Below are positions 26,383 through 34,106 of a stretch of 64,000 bases of DNA, one piece after another. Source of the stretch: an uncultured Ruminococcus sp. Lineage in GTDB: Bacteria; Bacillota; Clostridia; Lachnospirales; Lachnospiraceae. A program made the position numbers and the translations under genes. Where the stretch lies: NCBI GenBank assembly GCA_900541505.1, contig UQKK01000001.1, positions 62,001-126,000 on the forward strand. Direction: 5' to 3'. The notes beneath the pieces were generated by a model. The model made no database searches, had not been told where the DNA came from, and saw nothing but the letters and a program-made list of their open reading frames with translations. The first letter of the stretch is position 1; every line of letters starts with the position of its first letter.

Positions 26383-27627
26383 CTATTTTGTCTCAGGATT
26401 TAATCTCACCGCTTTTCTAAACAGCACCAGTCCAATCAAAAACATCACCGAGAGCGCGCTCACTCCGACATTTACACTCCCGCTCAACTGGCTCATGACA
26501 GACACAATGACCGTACCGAATACCGAAGCACCCTTCCCGCATATATCATAGATTCCGAAGTATTCCCCTGATTTCTCCGCGGGGATGATTTTCGCGAAAT
26601 AGGAACGGGATAATGCCTGAATCGTGCCCTGGAACATTCCCACCAATACCGCCAGTATCCAGAAATCTACTTCCGAATCCAGCCAATATGCATAGACGGC
26701 GATGCAGAAATAGGCGCAGATACAGATACTGATAATCTTCGCCGGAGATATCCGCTTCGCCAGCCGTCCGAAAATCAGTACGCACGGGAACGCCACAATC
26801 TGGGTCACAAGAAGCGCCAGCAGCAGCGCGTTGCTGTCAAGTCCCAGCGCCTCCCCGTAAGCGGTCGCCATATCAATCACCGTATACACACCGTCGATGT
26901 AGAAGAAAAAGGCAAGCAGGAACACAAAAATCTCTTTGTTCTTTACGATTTCCTTAAAAGTACCGCCCAGTCTGCCAAGACTCTCCCTCACAACATGATT
27001 GCCCGCCTCCGCGAAATATCTCTGCCGGTAGGATTTCAAAAGAGGCACCGAGGACAAACTCCACCATACAGCGGTGATGAGGAAGGCAATAATCATAGAA
27101 GCCTGTGCTCCCAGACCAATCTTTCCTCCCCCAAGCACGACCAAAAGACTGGCGGCAAAGGGAATACAGCTTCCGATATAGCCCCAGGCGTAACCGGAGG
27201 AGGACACCCGGTCCATCCGCTCCGGCTCTGTCACATCGGTGAGCATCGCGTCATAAAAGACAAGACTGGCGGAATACCCGGTCTTGGCAATCACGAAGAC
27301 CACGAGGAACCACAGCCATGACGAGAGGAATCCCAGCAGGATACAGCCTGCCACTCCCACTGCCATAACCGCGGTAAAGATTTTCTTTTTATAGTTTTTC
27401 GTGTCCGCTACCGCGCCCAAAGTCGGTCCCAAAAGGGCGGTCAAAAGCGTGCTTATGGAAATGGCATATCCCCAGTACGCGAGATAATTCACCGAAGTAA
27501 TCCCTGCATTTTCGGCAATGGTATTGAAATAAATAGGGAAAATGGTGGATACCATCATGGTGAACGCAGAATTTCCCACATCGTAGAGCACCCACTTTTT
27601 CTCCAGCGCTGTCAGTTTAAATTTCAT
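26383..27627 (-). CDS. MFS transporter, UMF1/Atg22-like family
   Basis: A 414-residue, roughly 12-helix transporter. The start WVLYDVGNSAFTMMVSTIFP and the loop DVTEPERMDRVSSSGYAWGYIG are signatures of the UMF1 group related to fungal vacuolar Atg22; the second half contains GMFQGTIQALSRSYFAKIIP. Family members are thought to export small molecules, possibly amino acids, but no substrate can be assigned. ATG 27627 follows GGGGAGGAAGACG. It lies 45 nt after the phospholipase-like gene in the same direction. Confidence 0.9.
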   Translation of the reverse strand: MKFKLTALEKKWVLYDVGNSAFTMMVSTIFPIYFNTIAENAGITSVNYLAYWGYAISISTLLTALLGPTLGAVADTKNYKKKIFTAVMAVGVAGCILLGFLSSWLWFLVVFVIAKTGYSASLVFYDAMLTDVTEPERMDRVSSSGYAWGYIGSCIPFAASLLVVLGGGKIGLGAQASMIIAFLITAVWWSLSSVPLLKSYRQRYFAEAGNHVVRESLGRLGGTFKEIVKNKEIFVFLLAFFFYIDGVYTVIDMATAYGEALGLDSNALLLALLVTQIVAFPCVLIFGRLAKRISPAKIISICICAYFCIAVYAYWLDSEVDFWILAVLVGMFQGTIQALSRSYFAKIIPAEKSGEYFGIYDICGKGASVFGTVIVSVMSQLSGSVNVGVSALSVMFLIGLVLFRKAVRLNPETK

Positions 27628-27672
27628 CGTCTTCCTCCCCTCTCATAAGGCTTGATTGATTTGTCATCATAA

Positions 27673-28494
27673 TTAAAGCGGCAATTTCTCCCAGTCCTCC
27701 CCCGCGGAAAAGTTGCGGTTAAACCTGGAGGGAAGCTCTGCCCCCTCAAAGAGCACCTTCTGGTACTGTATGATAAGCCCTGCTGCCAGCGGCACCGCCC
27801 CGGCATAGAGACCTTTCAGAATCCGGCAGTACTTTTCGCAAGCCGGATTGGGCTGCTCGCTCATCACAATGCCGTGAAGCGCATCATATTTTTTCATCAC
27901 CTTCATGCCCGCAAAAAGCATTTTGCGCTTCTTCGGATTAGGCGCCCGCATAAGCTTGTGATAGAAAATCATGGATTTCAGTGCCTTCTTCACCGTCTCC
28001 ACCGACAGCCCGTCAAAGAAGGGAGTGATTACCTCCGCATTCTCCATGGTGGGATGGATGTGTCCTGTGGCAAGATACCTCACCGGATTGATGTAATCCT
28101 CGGTCAGCAGCAGCCGGTCAAATTCCATCTCAATCTCCGTATGTCCGATTCCGCTGACCTGAATCATTTTCTCGATGTAGCCGTGGCACTCGCTGTCCAG
28201 CGCAAAGTGACAGATAAACCCATAAATATAGGCTCTGGCAGCCGCAGGGTCCTTCGCGTTTTCGATGACCTCCACCGCGTGGCGGAAAAATTCGTCCGCC
28301 TGTTTCTCGTGAAGCTCATTTCCCTGGTCACTCACCGGATTTTTCACCAGTGCTTTATAATAAAACAAAAGGTCCGGTCCATGAAGCCCGATATCAAAAA
28401 GCTCTCTGTGATTCTCGATTGCTCCCTGAAGCGGTCTGGGCAGGGCGCTGATTACTTCTTTTCCAAACTTATAATGTGCGTATGTTGTCGGCAT
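27673..28494 (-). CDS. Zinc-dependent phospholipase C-like protein (PF00882 type)
   Basis: A 273-residue protein with histidines and acids spaced as in the zinc-dependent phospholipase C/S1-P1-like fold: MPTTYAHYKFG, FDIGLHGPDLLFYY, AYIYGFICHFALDSECHGYI, GHTEIEMEFDRLL. There is no signal peptide, so it is probably cytoplasmic, unlike the secreted toxins of the family. Many clostridia encode such an intracellular relative of unknown substrate. ATG 28494 follows AAAAGGAGACTGACT. It likely shares a transcript with the MFS transporter. Confidence 0.82.
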   Translation of the reverse strand: MPTTYAHYKFGKEVISALPRPLQGAIENHRELFDIGLHGPDLLFYYKALVKNPVSDQGNELHEKQADEFFRHAVEVIENAKDPAAARAYIYGFICHFALDSECHGYIEKMIQVSGIGHTEIEMEFDRLLLTEDYINPVRYLATGHIHPTMENAEVITPFFDGLSVETVKKALKSMIFYHKLMRAPNPKKRKMLFAGMKVMKKYDALHGIVMSEQPNPACEKYCRILKGLYAGAVPLAAGLIIQYQKVLFEGAELPSRFNRNFSAGEDWEKLPL

Positions 28495-28636
28495 AGTCAG
28501 TCTCCTTTTTTATAAATCTCGTTTACGGATTTATTACTCACCGCCTATAGAGGCGGGAGTCATCTCCCTCTGATATATATTATCACAGAATCCCCGGAAA
28601 AGGAGTATTATATTGAGGAAAAATATATGAAAAGTC

Positions 28637-28666
28637 TTGACATTTTCGTTTTTCCTTTTATATTAT
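28637..28666 (+). promoter_or_regulatory. Promoter of ssrA
   Basis: Consensus -35 TTGACA (28637-28642) and -10 TATTAT (28661-28666) with an 18-nt spacer; the mature RNA begins about 45 nt downstream. Confidence 0.7.
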
Positions 28667-28711
28667 AGATATGGTATCAGTGTACTCGCACATATACTGA
28701 TTCTAAATCAT

Positions 28712-29054
28712 GGGCTTGTACTGGTTTCGACAGGGGCCTTGAAGATGGAGAAGCTATCCGCAGGTTGATGCGTCAAATCACAAACTTAAAATTAAACGCT
28801 AACGATAATTACGAATTAGCTGCAGCCTAATTGCTGCATGTCAGCCCTGAGGCACTCACACTTCAGGAATCTGGCACCGACTATGTGAGAAACGATGCCG
28901 GCAAAGCTTTGAGCCGGCAGGCGTATCATGAAGCTACTGAAACCGTAAGGATGTCAGCTTTCCGTACGGCAGAGGGAATGACAAAGAACTGACTATGATA
29001 GTAGAAGTACATGGGATAGGTTTTTGGACGCGGGTTCGATTCCCGCCAGGTCCA
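28712..29054 (+). ncRNA. ssrA: Transfer-messenger RNA (tmRNA)
   Basis: The 5' end GGGCTTGTACTGGTTTCGACAG and the 3' end GCGGGTTCGATTCCCGCC are the hallmarks of one-piece tmRNA. The acceptor stem pairs GGGCTTG with CAGGTCC (two wobble pairs) and is followed by discriminator A; the CCA end is not encoded (sequence continues ACTTG). The messenger part begins at GCT 28798. The RNA rescues stalled ribosomes and tags the peptide for proteolysis, together with SmpB. Confidence 0.96.
28798..28830 (+). other. tmRNA-encoded proteolysis tag
   Basis: The resume codon GCT at 28798 opens a short frame ANDNYELAAA and a TAA stop, so with the charged alanine the tag is AANDNYELAAA. The Ala-Ala-Ala end is the ClpXP-type degron. 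Confidence 0.9.
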
Positions 29055-29130
29055 CTTGAGCACATCATGGCGAACTCTGTATATGAGGTCATCCTATACA
29101 AGAATATGTTTGGCTTGGTGCATTGGCTAA

Positions 29131-29162
29131 AATAGGAACAGCTTTCGCTGTTCCTATTTTTT
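29131..29162 (+). terminator. Terminator downstream of ssrA
   Basis: An 11-bp stem AATAGGAACAGC / GCTGTTCCTATT with loop TTTC, followed by TTTTTT. It lies 77 nt after the mature tmRNA end. Confidence 0.88.
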
Positions 29163-29218
29163 GTAGTGCAACTGCCTCATTAACAGTATGCCTCATATCC
29201 ATCATTTCCTGCCTATTT

Positions 29219-29911
29219 TTATAATGACCCAGTCCACAAATACCAATCTCCGTCCACTTTTATGATTGGAAAGCTGATTTCACCGCTATTCTCCTCATCG
29301 ACTTCCCCATCTTTGATAAAAGTTATATCACAAGTTATCCATTTTGCAGCTTGAAGGTTCATTTCAAAATCGTTGTCTTCCATTGTTTCCCGCAATTCTT
29401 CTATATCTGCCTCTGGTATATTCTCTTCATCGATGATTTCATATTCAATCTTGTCATAATCTTCCCATTCATCCGAGTCTCCTATAGAAGACATCATTTC
29501 ATCTACCAATTCTTCCCGTGAATCAAGACCTTCTGCTTCCTGTATAGCTTCCAGTACCACTTCCGGGTACAGGGACATGATTTTTTCTACATCTCTTTCC
29601 ATAATCCCCTCCACCATTTTTCCGATAAGGGCTTCCGATGAATCTGCCTTTTCCACACTTTCGCTTGAAACCTCCTTCCCGGAATCGTCCCGCATAAATG
29701 CGCGCACTCCGAAAATAGCGGCAACTATCAGAACCACTGCTACAACTATCGCTCCTATCGCCACATAAGGCGGTTTCTTCTTTCCCGTGGACGGCGCGGC
29801 TGGTGCCGTCCCCTGTCCCGCATTTCCCATGGGGCCCTCCGTGGGTGTTCCGCAATTCGGGCAAAACTTTACTCCTTCGTCCATCTGTGTTCCACAATTT
29901 CTACAAAACAT
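29219..29911 (-). CDS. Zinc-ribbon membrane protein, paralogue A
   Basis: A 230-residue protein. An N-terminal double CxxC zinc ribbon (FCRNCGTQMDEG, FCPNCGTPTEG) is followed by an Ala/Pro/Thr-rich linker with a KKK, one membrane helix at about residues 50-70 (VAIGAIVVAVVLIVAAIF), and an acidic extracellular domain of about 150 residues ending IIKVDGDWYLWTGSL, a pattern seen in NTF2-like or DUF4878-like sensor domains. ATG 29911 follows CAGGAGGAACAAAAG. It belongs to a tandem family of three; the first 60 codons are identical at the nucleotide level to paralogue B. The function is unknown; zinc-ribbon-plus-TM proteins are often envelope stress proteins. Confidence 0.87.
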   Translation of the reverse strand: MFCRNCGTQMDEGVKFCPNCGTPTEGPMGNAGQGTAPAAPSTGKKKPPYVAIGAIVVAVVLIVAAIFGVRAFMRDDSGKEVSSESVEKADSSEALIGKMVEGIMERDVEKIMSLYPEVVLEAIQEAEGLDSREELVDEMMSSIGDSDEWEDYDKIEYEIIDEENIPEADIEELRETMEDNDFEMNLQAAKWITCDITFIKDGEVDEENSGEISFPIIKVDGDWYLWTGSL

Positions 29912-29927
29912 CTTTTGTTCCTCCTGA
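29729..29927 (-). repeat. 199-bp direct repeat, copy 1 (5' end of paralogue A)
   Basis: Identical base for base to 30555-30753. It covers the SD, zinc ribbon, linker and half of the membrane helix. The absence of any silent change points to a recent duplication or gene conversion. Confidence 0.92.
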
Positions 29928-30020
29928 TTATTACAATTGTTTTTTGAGACAACATATTAAACAGCAATGCCGGAAGCCGTATAGAAACTTCCAACCTTCT
30001 GTTTAAATGAAATATTTCCT

Positions 30021-30737
30021 TTAATCAAATGCAGCTCCCCTCCCCCCGTAATACCATTTCCCATCAACTTTTATCAGCATAAGTCTCTGAGTGCCGCTAT
30101 GTTCCTCATCTTCTTCCCCGTCTACCATTACAGTCGTCTGAACATTTACGTCCTTCCCCGCCTGAATCTCCATATCAATTCCAGAAGCTTCTAAATCGTT
30201 CTGCGCATCTTTTATCTCTTCCTCAGACCAAGATTTTTCATCCACTATCTTATATACATATTTAACGTCTGCCTCTCCATACAGGTCTATTCTGTCAACT
30301 TCCATTTTGACTGTCATCTCTTCTTCCTGTTCTTCTCTGTCCAGCCCCTCCTCTTTTTCTTGAAATTCTATCATCTCCTCCGGCGATAAAGACAAATATT
30401 TTTCACCATCGCATTCCTCTATTGCCTCCATATATGTTTCCACAACTTGCGTATATGAATCCTCTCCGTTAGATTTAGCCTCTCCTGTAGATTTTCCCAA
30501 TCCGCCAGCCACATTCGATACGCAGGAACGCATCCCGAAGATAATCGCAATCACCAGAACCACTGCTACAACTATCGCTCCTATCGCCACATAAGGCGGT
30601 TTCTTCTTTCCCGTGGACGGCGCGGCTGGTGCCGTCCCCTGTCCCGCATTTCCCATGGGGCCCTCCGTGGGTGTTCCGCAATTCGGGCAAAACTTTACTC
30701 CTTCGTCCATCTGTGTTCCACAATTTCTACAAAACAT
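30021..30737 (-). CDS. Zinc-ribbon membrane protein, paralogue B
   Basis: A 238-residue paralogue of the protein at 29219 with the same zinc ribbon, linker and membrane helix (VVAVVLVIAIIFGM) and a divergent acidic extracellular domain (YMEAIEECDGEKYLSLSPEE ... MLIKVDGKWYYGGRGAAFD). The helix start is shared at the nucleotide level and the rest is not, so the C-terminal sensor half has evolved or been exchanged separately. ATG 30737 has the same CAGGAGGAACAAAAG SD. About 110 nt separate it from paralogue A. Confidence 0.87.
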   Translation of the reverse strand: MFCRNCGTQMDEGVKFCPNCGTPTEGPMGNAGQGTAPAAPSTGKKKPPYVAIGAIVVAVVLVIAIIFGMRSCVSNVAGGLGKSTGEAKSNGEDSYTQVVETYMEAIEECDGEKYLSLSPEEMIEFQEKEEGLDREEQEEEMTVKMEVDRIDLYGEADVKYVYKIVDEKSWSEEEIKDAQNDLEASGIDMEIQAGKDVNVQTTVMVDGEEDEEHSGTQRLMLIKVDGKWYYGGRGAAFD

Positions 30738-30753
30738 CTTTTGTTCCTCCTGA
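30555..30753 (-). repeat. 199-bp direct repeat, copy 2 (5' end of paralogue B)
   Basis: Exact partner of 29729-29927. The identity breaks inside the membrane-helix codons at one side and just upstream of the SD at the other. Confidence 0.92.
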
Positions 30754-30833
30754 AAATTTATTTTTCCATTTATTTGTCAAGCTCAGCGAAAAAGGAAAAC
30801 TTTCCCGCCCGCTGACGCAATTACATTCTCTTT

Positions 30834-31593
30834 CTAAAAACCTGCAGGCAGTCCGCCCCCGGTCATCAAATACCAGTCCCCATCTACCTTTATCATCACC
30901 AGAATGATAGAACCGCCGAATTTTTCTTCTTCGCCTACTTTTCTCGCGGTGACATCGATTTCAACTCTTTTTGACGCCTTAACTTTATCTGCAAGTTCCC
31001 GGCATTTCATACTTCCTTTCAGCTTTTCCGATGCCTGGTTATGTTCTACTTTCGTTATTTCATAATTCAGGGTAACGTCATCCCATTCACTCTCTCTGTA
31101 CAGGGAATAAACGTCTCCTCCCATCGCATTAATCAAATATTTCCCAAGACTCTCATCGTCATAATCATACTCGCTTTCCCAATAGTCGATAAGCTCGCCC
31201 GGAAACAGATACAGCATCTCATCCCCGCTGCGCAGTTCCAACGCTTCCACGAAATCCTCCGTGATTTCTTTGTAAGAATCATCGTGCTTGTCTCTGATAG
31301 CAGAAAAACCCCATCCCAGAAAGTAAAGAATAGGACAGATACACACTAAAACCAGTACGCCAATGAGCGTGCCGTAGACTGCACGTATCCCTGTCCTTTT
31401 CTTCTTTCTTCCTGCGGATGGGGTAATTTTCGCATATCGCACTCCACTTCCTGACGGTTTTCCCTTCGCTGAAGCGGATGGATTGGATATTAAATTTTGA
31501 TTCGTGTTTCCTGTCGGGACTCCTACCGGTGTGCCGCAGTTAGGGCAAAATTTTACCCCCCTCAATTTTTGTTCCGCAATTGCCACAATACAT
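30834..31593 (-). pseudogene. Zinc-ribbon membrane protein, paralogue C, frameshifted in a G6 run
   Basis: The third member has the same SD (CAGGAGGAACAAAAG) before ATG 31593, which starts MYCGNCGTKIEG. The frame is then lost at six consecutive Gs (Cs 31556-31561 on the given strand); removing one G restores VKFCPNCGTPVGVP and an open frame to 30834. Without that, a GTG at 31586 could start a 250-residue protein lacking the first CxxC. The remainder has a long linker, a membrane helix (AVYGTLIGVLVLVCICPILY) and a sensor domain ending MIKVDGDWYLMTGGG. A sequencing error, a true mutation or slipped-strand phase variation would all look like this. Confidence 0.7.
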
Positions 31594-31685
31594 CTTTTGT
31601 TCCTCCTGAAAATTCATTTTTTGTAAAAAATTGGAATTATTGAACCATTATACAACATTATCGTCCAAAAAGGAAACCAATATTA

Positions 31686-31811
31686 CTATTCTTTTTCACA
31701 TAAGCCTTTTATTCCAAATATGATTCCAATCAAAAATAAAAGTACTTCTCCATATCCGCCCAAATAACTTTCCGTGTCAATGAGGATTGCGCCGCCAATT
31801 AAAATGAACAT
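31686..31811 (-). CDS. Possible small membrane protein or remnant (41 aa)
   Basis: From ATG 31811 the frame reads MFILIGGAILIDTESYLGGY and ends GLCEKE at TAG, forming two hydrophobic segments with a short polar turn. There is no good SD and the frame is open only a few codons upstream, so it may be the tail of a decayed membrane protein gene. No family recognised. Confidence 0.35.
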   Translation of the reverse strand: MFILIGGAILIDTESYLGGYGEVLLFLIGIIFGIKGLCEKE

Positions 31812-31903
31812 TAATCCAAAACAATGATACCGTCAACTCCACCGGAAAGGGAAACAACGATTTTTTCAATGTCGCAACAAAAAAGAGACTCATTTCCAGG
31901 TCC

Positions 31904-31999
31904 TTAGCTCTCCCAATATTGTAATAATTGTATTAAGCATGACCCTTCTAAATTTGTTTCGTCCTCTCCACTCCAAGTTGCTTTATCACGCTGCTCAAA
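31904..31999 (-). pseudogene. Short coding remnant
   Basis: A frame bounded by stops reads FEQRDKATWSGEDETNLEGS and ends LLQYWES. The composition is protein-like, but there is no start codon and the piece is only 31 codons. I take it as debris of a lost gene, together with the neighbouring 31686-31811 fragment. Confidence 0.25.
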
Positions 32000-32026
32000 T
32001 TAAATTATTTATATTCTGACATCTTT

Positions 32027-32197
32027 TTACATATCAAAGAATTCTTTGATTTTATCCCCCGTAATTTCTGTACATTTTCTGGTATATTTAACATCTTTTT
32101 TAGGGCTATTTTTTGATTTCTCAAATGCTTCTATGAACTCGCGGGCAGTTTTATTATCTTTTATATTGATTGTCTTTAAGATACTTTTTGTCGCCAC
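32027..32197 (-). CDS. Small basic protein, possible orphan antitoxin (56 aa)
   Basis: GTG 32197 follows GAAGGGAGTGGGATTGTC and opens a frame beginning VATKSILKTINIKDNKTARE and ending KIKEFFDM. The beginning ATKSILKT(I/V)NIKD is one I recall from short clostridial proteins encoded just before GNAT or other small toxin-like genes. No such partner follows here; only debris does. The protein is lysine-rich with a helical middle. The antitoxin reading is inference from memory of families. Confidence 0.6.
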   Translation of the reverse strand: MATKSILKTINIKDNKTAREFIEAFEKSKNSPKKDVKYTRKCTEITGDKIKEFFDM

Positions 32198-32330
32198 GAC
32201 AATCCCACTCCCTTCTTTTAAATGACAATGTTATCTTTTTCTACTATAGCAAAAATATATTTCTTTTTTCAACCACAAGATGTAAACAGATTCTGCTTCG
32301 ATTCTTTCTTGTGCATTTTTTCTCAACATG

Positions 32331-32432
32331 GTATAATAATCGCACAAGTGCGATTCGAGCCGTTGCCTCGGCTCGCCCCGCTAAAGCGGGGTTTATACCT
32401 GGCAAGCCACGGCTTGAAAAGTAAATGCGGCT
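32331..32432. repeat. Palindrome-rich repeat, copy 1
   Basis: A 32-bp block starting GTATAATAATCGCAC is repeated exactly at 32461-32492, 130 bp away. The unit holds AATCGCAC-AA-GTGCGATT, CGAGCC ... GGCTCG, CCCCGC-TAAA-GCGGGG and CAAGCC-AC-GGCTTG hairpins in a row. It is intergenic between the small protein gene and the hydrogenase operon. Similar composite palindromes occur in many copies in related genomes; that is from memory. Confidence 0.75.
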
Positions 32433-32460
32433 TCCCCGCGCTTCCTTTTCTGCGCTCGTG

Positions 32461-32510
32461 GTATAATAATCGCACAAGTGCGATTCGAGCCGATACCCCG
32501 GCTCGCCCCG
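32461..32510. repeat. Palindrome-rich repeat, copy 2
   Basis: Second copy with the identical 32-bp core and the CGAGCCG ... CGGCTCG stem, truncated after CGCCCCGC. The sequence then runs directly into the leader of the hydrogenase operon. Confidence 0.75.
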
Positions 32511-32541
32511 CACAACAACCGTTCTGATTACAAAGGGTTTT

Positions 32542-32639
32542 CCTGCGTAAGAAGGCGCGCATACGATATAGACCGCAGGGAGAGTTTCTCTTCCCTGTTC
32601 TTTGTATACCTGCGCCTTCCTCAGGCGGCAGGTTTTTTT
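32542..32639 (+). promoter_or_regulatory. Attenuator/riboswitch-like leader of the hydrogenase maturation operon
   Basis: A terminator hairpin CCTGCGCCTT (32609-32618) with AGGCGGCAGG (32623-32632), plus seven Ts, lies 20 nt before the first gene. Its left arm can pair elsewhere: GAAGGCGC (32551-32558) is an exact complement of GCGCCTTC (32612-32619). Upstream, CCTGCG (32542-32547) pairs with CGCAGG (32574-32579), and that same CGCAGG can also pair with the terminator CCTGCG (32609-32614). A further hairpin CAGGGA/TCCCTG (32577-32596) sits between. Two exclusive folds are therefore possible, as in transcription attenuation. No known riboswitch class is recognised. Confidence 0.6.
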
Positions 32640-32659
32640 ATTTTCACAGGAGGTTTTTT

Positions 32660-32908
32660 ATGGATACGAGGATTGCTCTGGTTGGAATCATTGTCAATTC
32701 CAATGAGGCTGTGGACGAACTGAACCACCTTTTGAGCCAGTACGCCCGCTACATCATCGGGCGCATGGGGATACCCTACCGGGAAAAAGGAATATCTGTC
32801 ATCAGCATCGCCATGGACGCGCCGGGAGATATCATCAGCGCCCTCTCTGGGAAACTGGGTATGCTCCCCGGCATCAGCACCAAAACCGTCTACGCAAAGA
32901 CAACGTAA
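32660..32908 (+). CDS. [FeFe]-hydrogenase system regulator, TM1266 family
   Basis: An 82-residue ACT/CopG-like small protein. MDTRIALVGIIVNSNEAVDELN and the conserved YIIGRMGIPYREKGISVI are characteristic of the iron-only hydrogenase system regulator family first seen as Thermotoga TM1266, normally encoded beside hydE/hydG/hydF. ATG 32660 follows CACAGGAGGTTTTTT. The hydE gene begins 102 nt downstream, so it leads the operon. Its molecular function is not established; it probably binds a ligand and senses hydrogenase status. Confidence 0.93.
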   Translation: MDTRIALVGIIVNSNEAVDELNHLLSQYARYIIGRMGIPYREKGISVISIAMDAPGDIISALSGKLGMLPGISTKTVYAKTT

Positions 32909-33009
32909 AATTTTCTGCCGGGCGCGGTTTTCCGCTTAAAGCAACTTTCCCAGCAAGAAGACAGACGGCAAAAATACCGCACACAAATTTCACACAGGAG
33001 TGACACAAC

Positions 33010-34074
33010 ATGCACAGACACACAGACCAGCATTTAAAAATGCTCATCGACAAACTGGAGGAAACCCACTCTCTTACAAGAGAGGAATGGGTCCCCCTCA
33101 TCCGGGGGCGCACAGAAGGGCTCGCCGGATATCTCTTTGAGAAGGCGCGCCGGGTGCGCCAGGAGCACTACGGAAACGATGTCTACATCCGGGGACTCAT
33201 CGAATTTACCAACTATTGTAAGAACGACTGCCTCTACTGCGGCATCCGCAAGAGCAACAAAAACGCGCGCCGCTACCGGCTGACAAAGGAAGAGATTTTA
33301 TCCTGCTGCAAGACCGGATACGACCTGGGCTTTCGCACCTTTGTCCTGCAGGGCGGAGAGGACGGATATTATACGGATGACCTGCTGGTACAGATAATAT
33401 CTGATATACGCCGCGCTTACCCGGACTGCGCCATCACCCTCTCCATAGGAGAGCGCTCATACGACAGTTATAAGCGGCTTTTTGAGGCAGGCGCAGACCG
33501 CTATCTGCTGCGCCACGAGACATTTGATTCTCTGCATTATGAGAAGCTCCATCCGCCACAATTAAGCGCGAAGGAACGCCAGAAATGTCTGTGGGACTTA
33601 AAAGCCATCGGCTACCAGGTGGGAACCGGATTCATGGTAGGCTCCCCCTACCAGACAGCGGAAAATCTGGCGGATGACATGCTTTTTCTCAAAGAGTTAA
33701 ATCCCCAGATGGTGGGAATCGGACCTTTTATCCCCCACCATGACACGCCTTTTGCCGGAGAATCTGCGGGAACGCTGGAACTGACCTTATTCATGCTGGG
33801 ACTCATCCGGCTGATGATTCCCAAGGTTTTGCTTCCCGCCACCACCGCCCTTGGCACGATTGCGCCGGACGGCAGGGAGAAGGGCATCTTAGCCGGAGCG
33901 AATGTGGTCATGCCGAACCTCTCCCCCGGAGAAGTCCGCAAAGACTATCTGCTCTATGACAACAAAATCTGTACCGGGGATGAGGCGGCGGAGTGCCGCC
34001 AATGTCTGGAGCGACGCATGCAGTCCATCGGCTGCCGCACCGTGACAGCACGGGGCGATTCCCTGAACATATAA
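33010..34074 (+). CDS. hydE: [FeFe]-hydrogenase H-cluster radical SAM maturase HydE
   Basis: A 354-residue radical SAM enzyme that helps make the dithiomethylamine/diiron subcluster. The [4Fe-4S]-SAM motif is C70-KND-C74-LY-C77. A second cluster motif typical of HydE is also present near the end (CTGDEAAECRQC, i.e. C-x7-C-x2-C). Other marks are VLQGGEDGYYTDD, LSIGERSYDSYKRLFEAGADR and RHETFDSLHYEKLHP. ATG 33010 follows CAGGAGTGACACAAC. It is followed 32 nt later by hydG. Confidence 0.97.
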   Translation: MHRHTDQHLKMLIDKLEETHSLTREEWVPLIRGRTEGLAGYLFEKARRVRQEHYGNDVYIRGLIEFTNYCKNDCLYCGIRKSNKNARRYRLTKEEILSCCKTGYDLGFRTFVLQGGEDGYYTDDLLVQIISDIRRAYPDCAITLSIGERSYDSYKRLFEAGADRYLLRHETFDSLHYEKLHPPQLSAKERQKCLWDLKAIGYQVGTGFMVGSPYQTAENLADDMLFLKELNPQMVGIGPFIPHHDTPFAGESAGTLELTLFMLGLIRLMIPKVLLPATTALGTIAPDGREKGILAGANVVMPNLSPGEVRKDYLLYDNKICTGDEAAECRQCLERRMQSIGCRTVTARGDSLNI

Positions 34075-34106
34075 AAGTATACAAAAACAAAAATGGAGGA
34101 AATACT

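Noticed and set aside
27874..28515. Plus-strand 213-codon frame opposite the phospholipase-like gene
   Set aside because: Antisense to a convincing gene and lacks an SD.
29219..30753. Insertion sequence generating the 199-bp repeat
   Set aside because: No transposase frame, no terminal inverted repeats and no target duplication; the repeat is coding sequence.
32331..32510. CRISPR array
   Set aside because: Only two copies with one 98-bp spacer and complex internal hairpins; no cas genes in the window.
33993..34106. Longer N-terminus of HydG
   Set aside because: It overlaps hydE, and a strong SD precedes ATG 34107, where homology begins.
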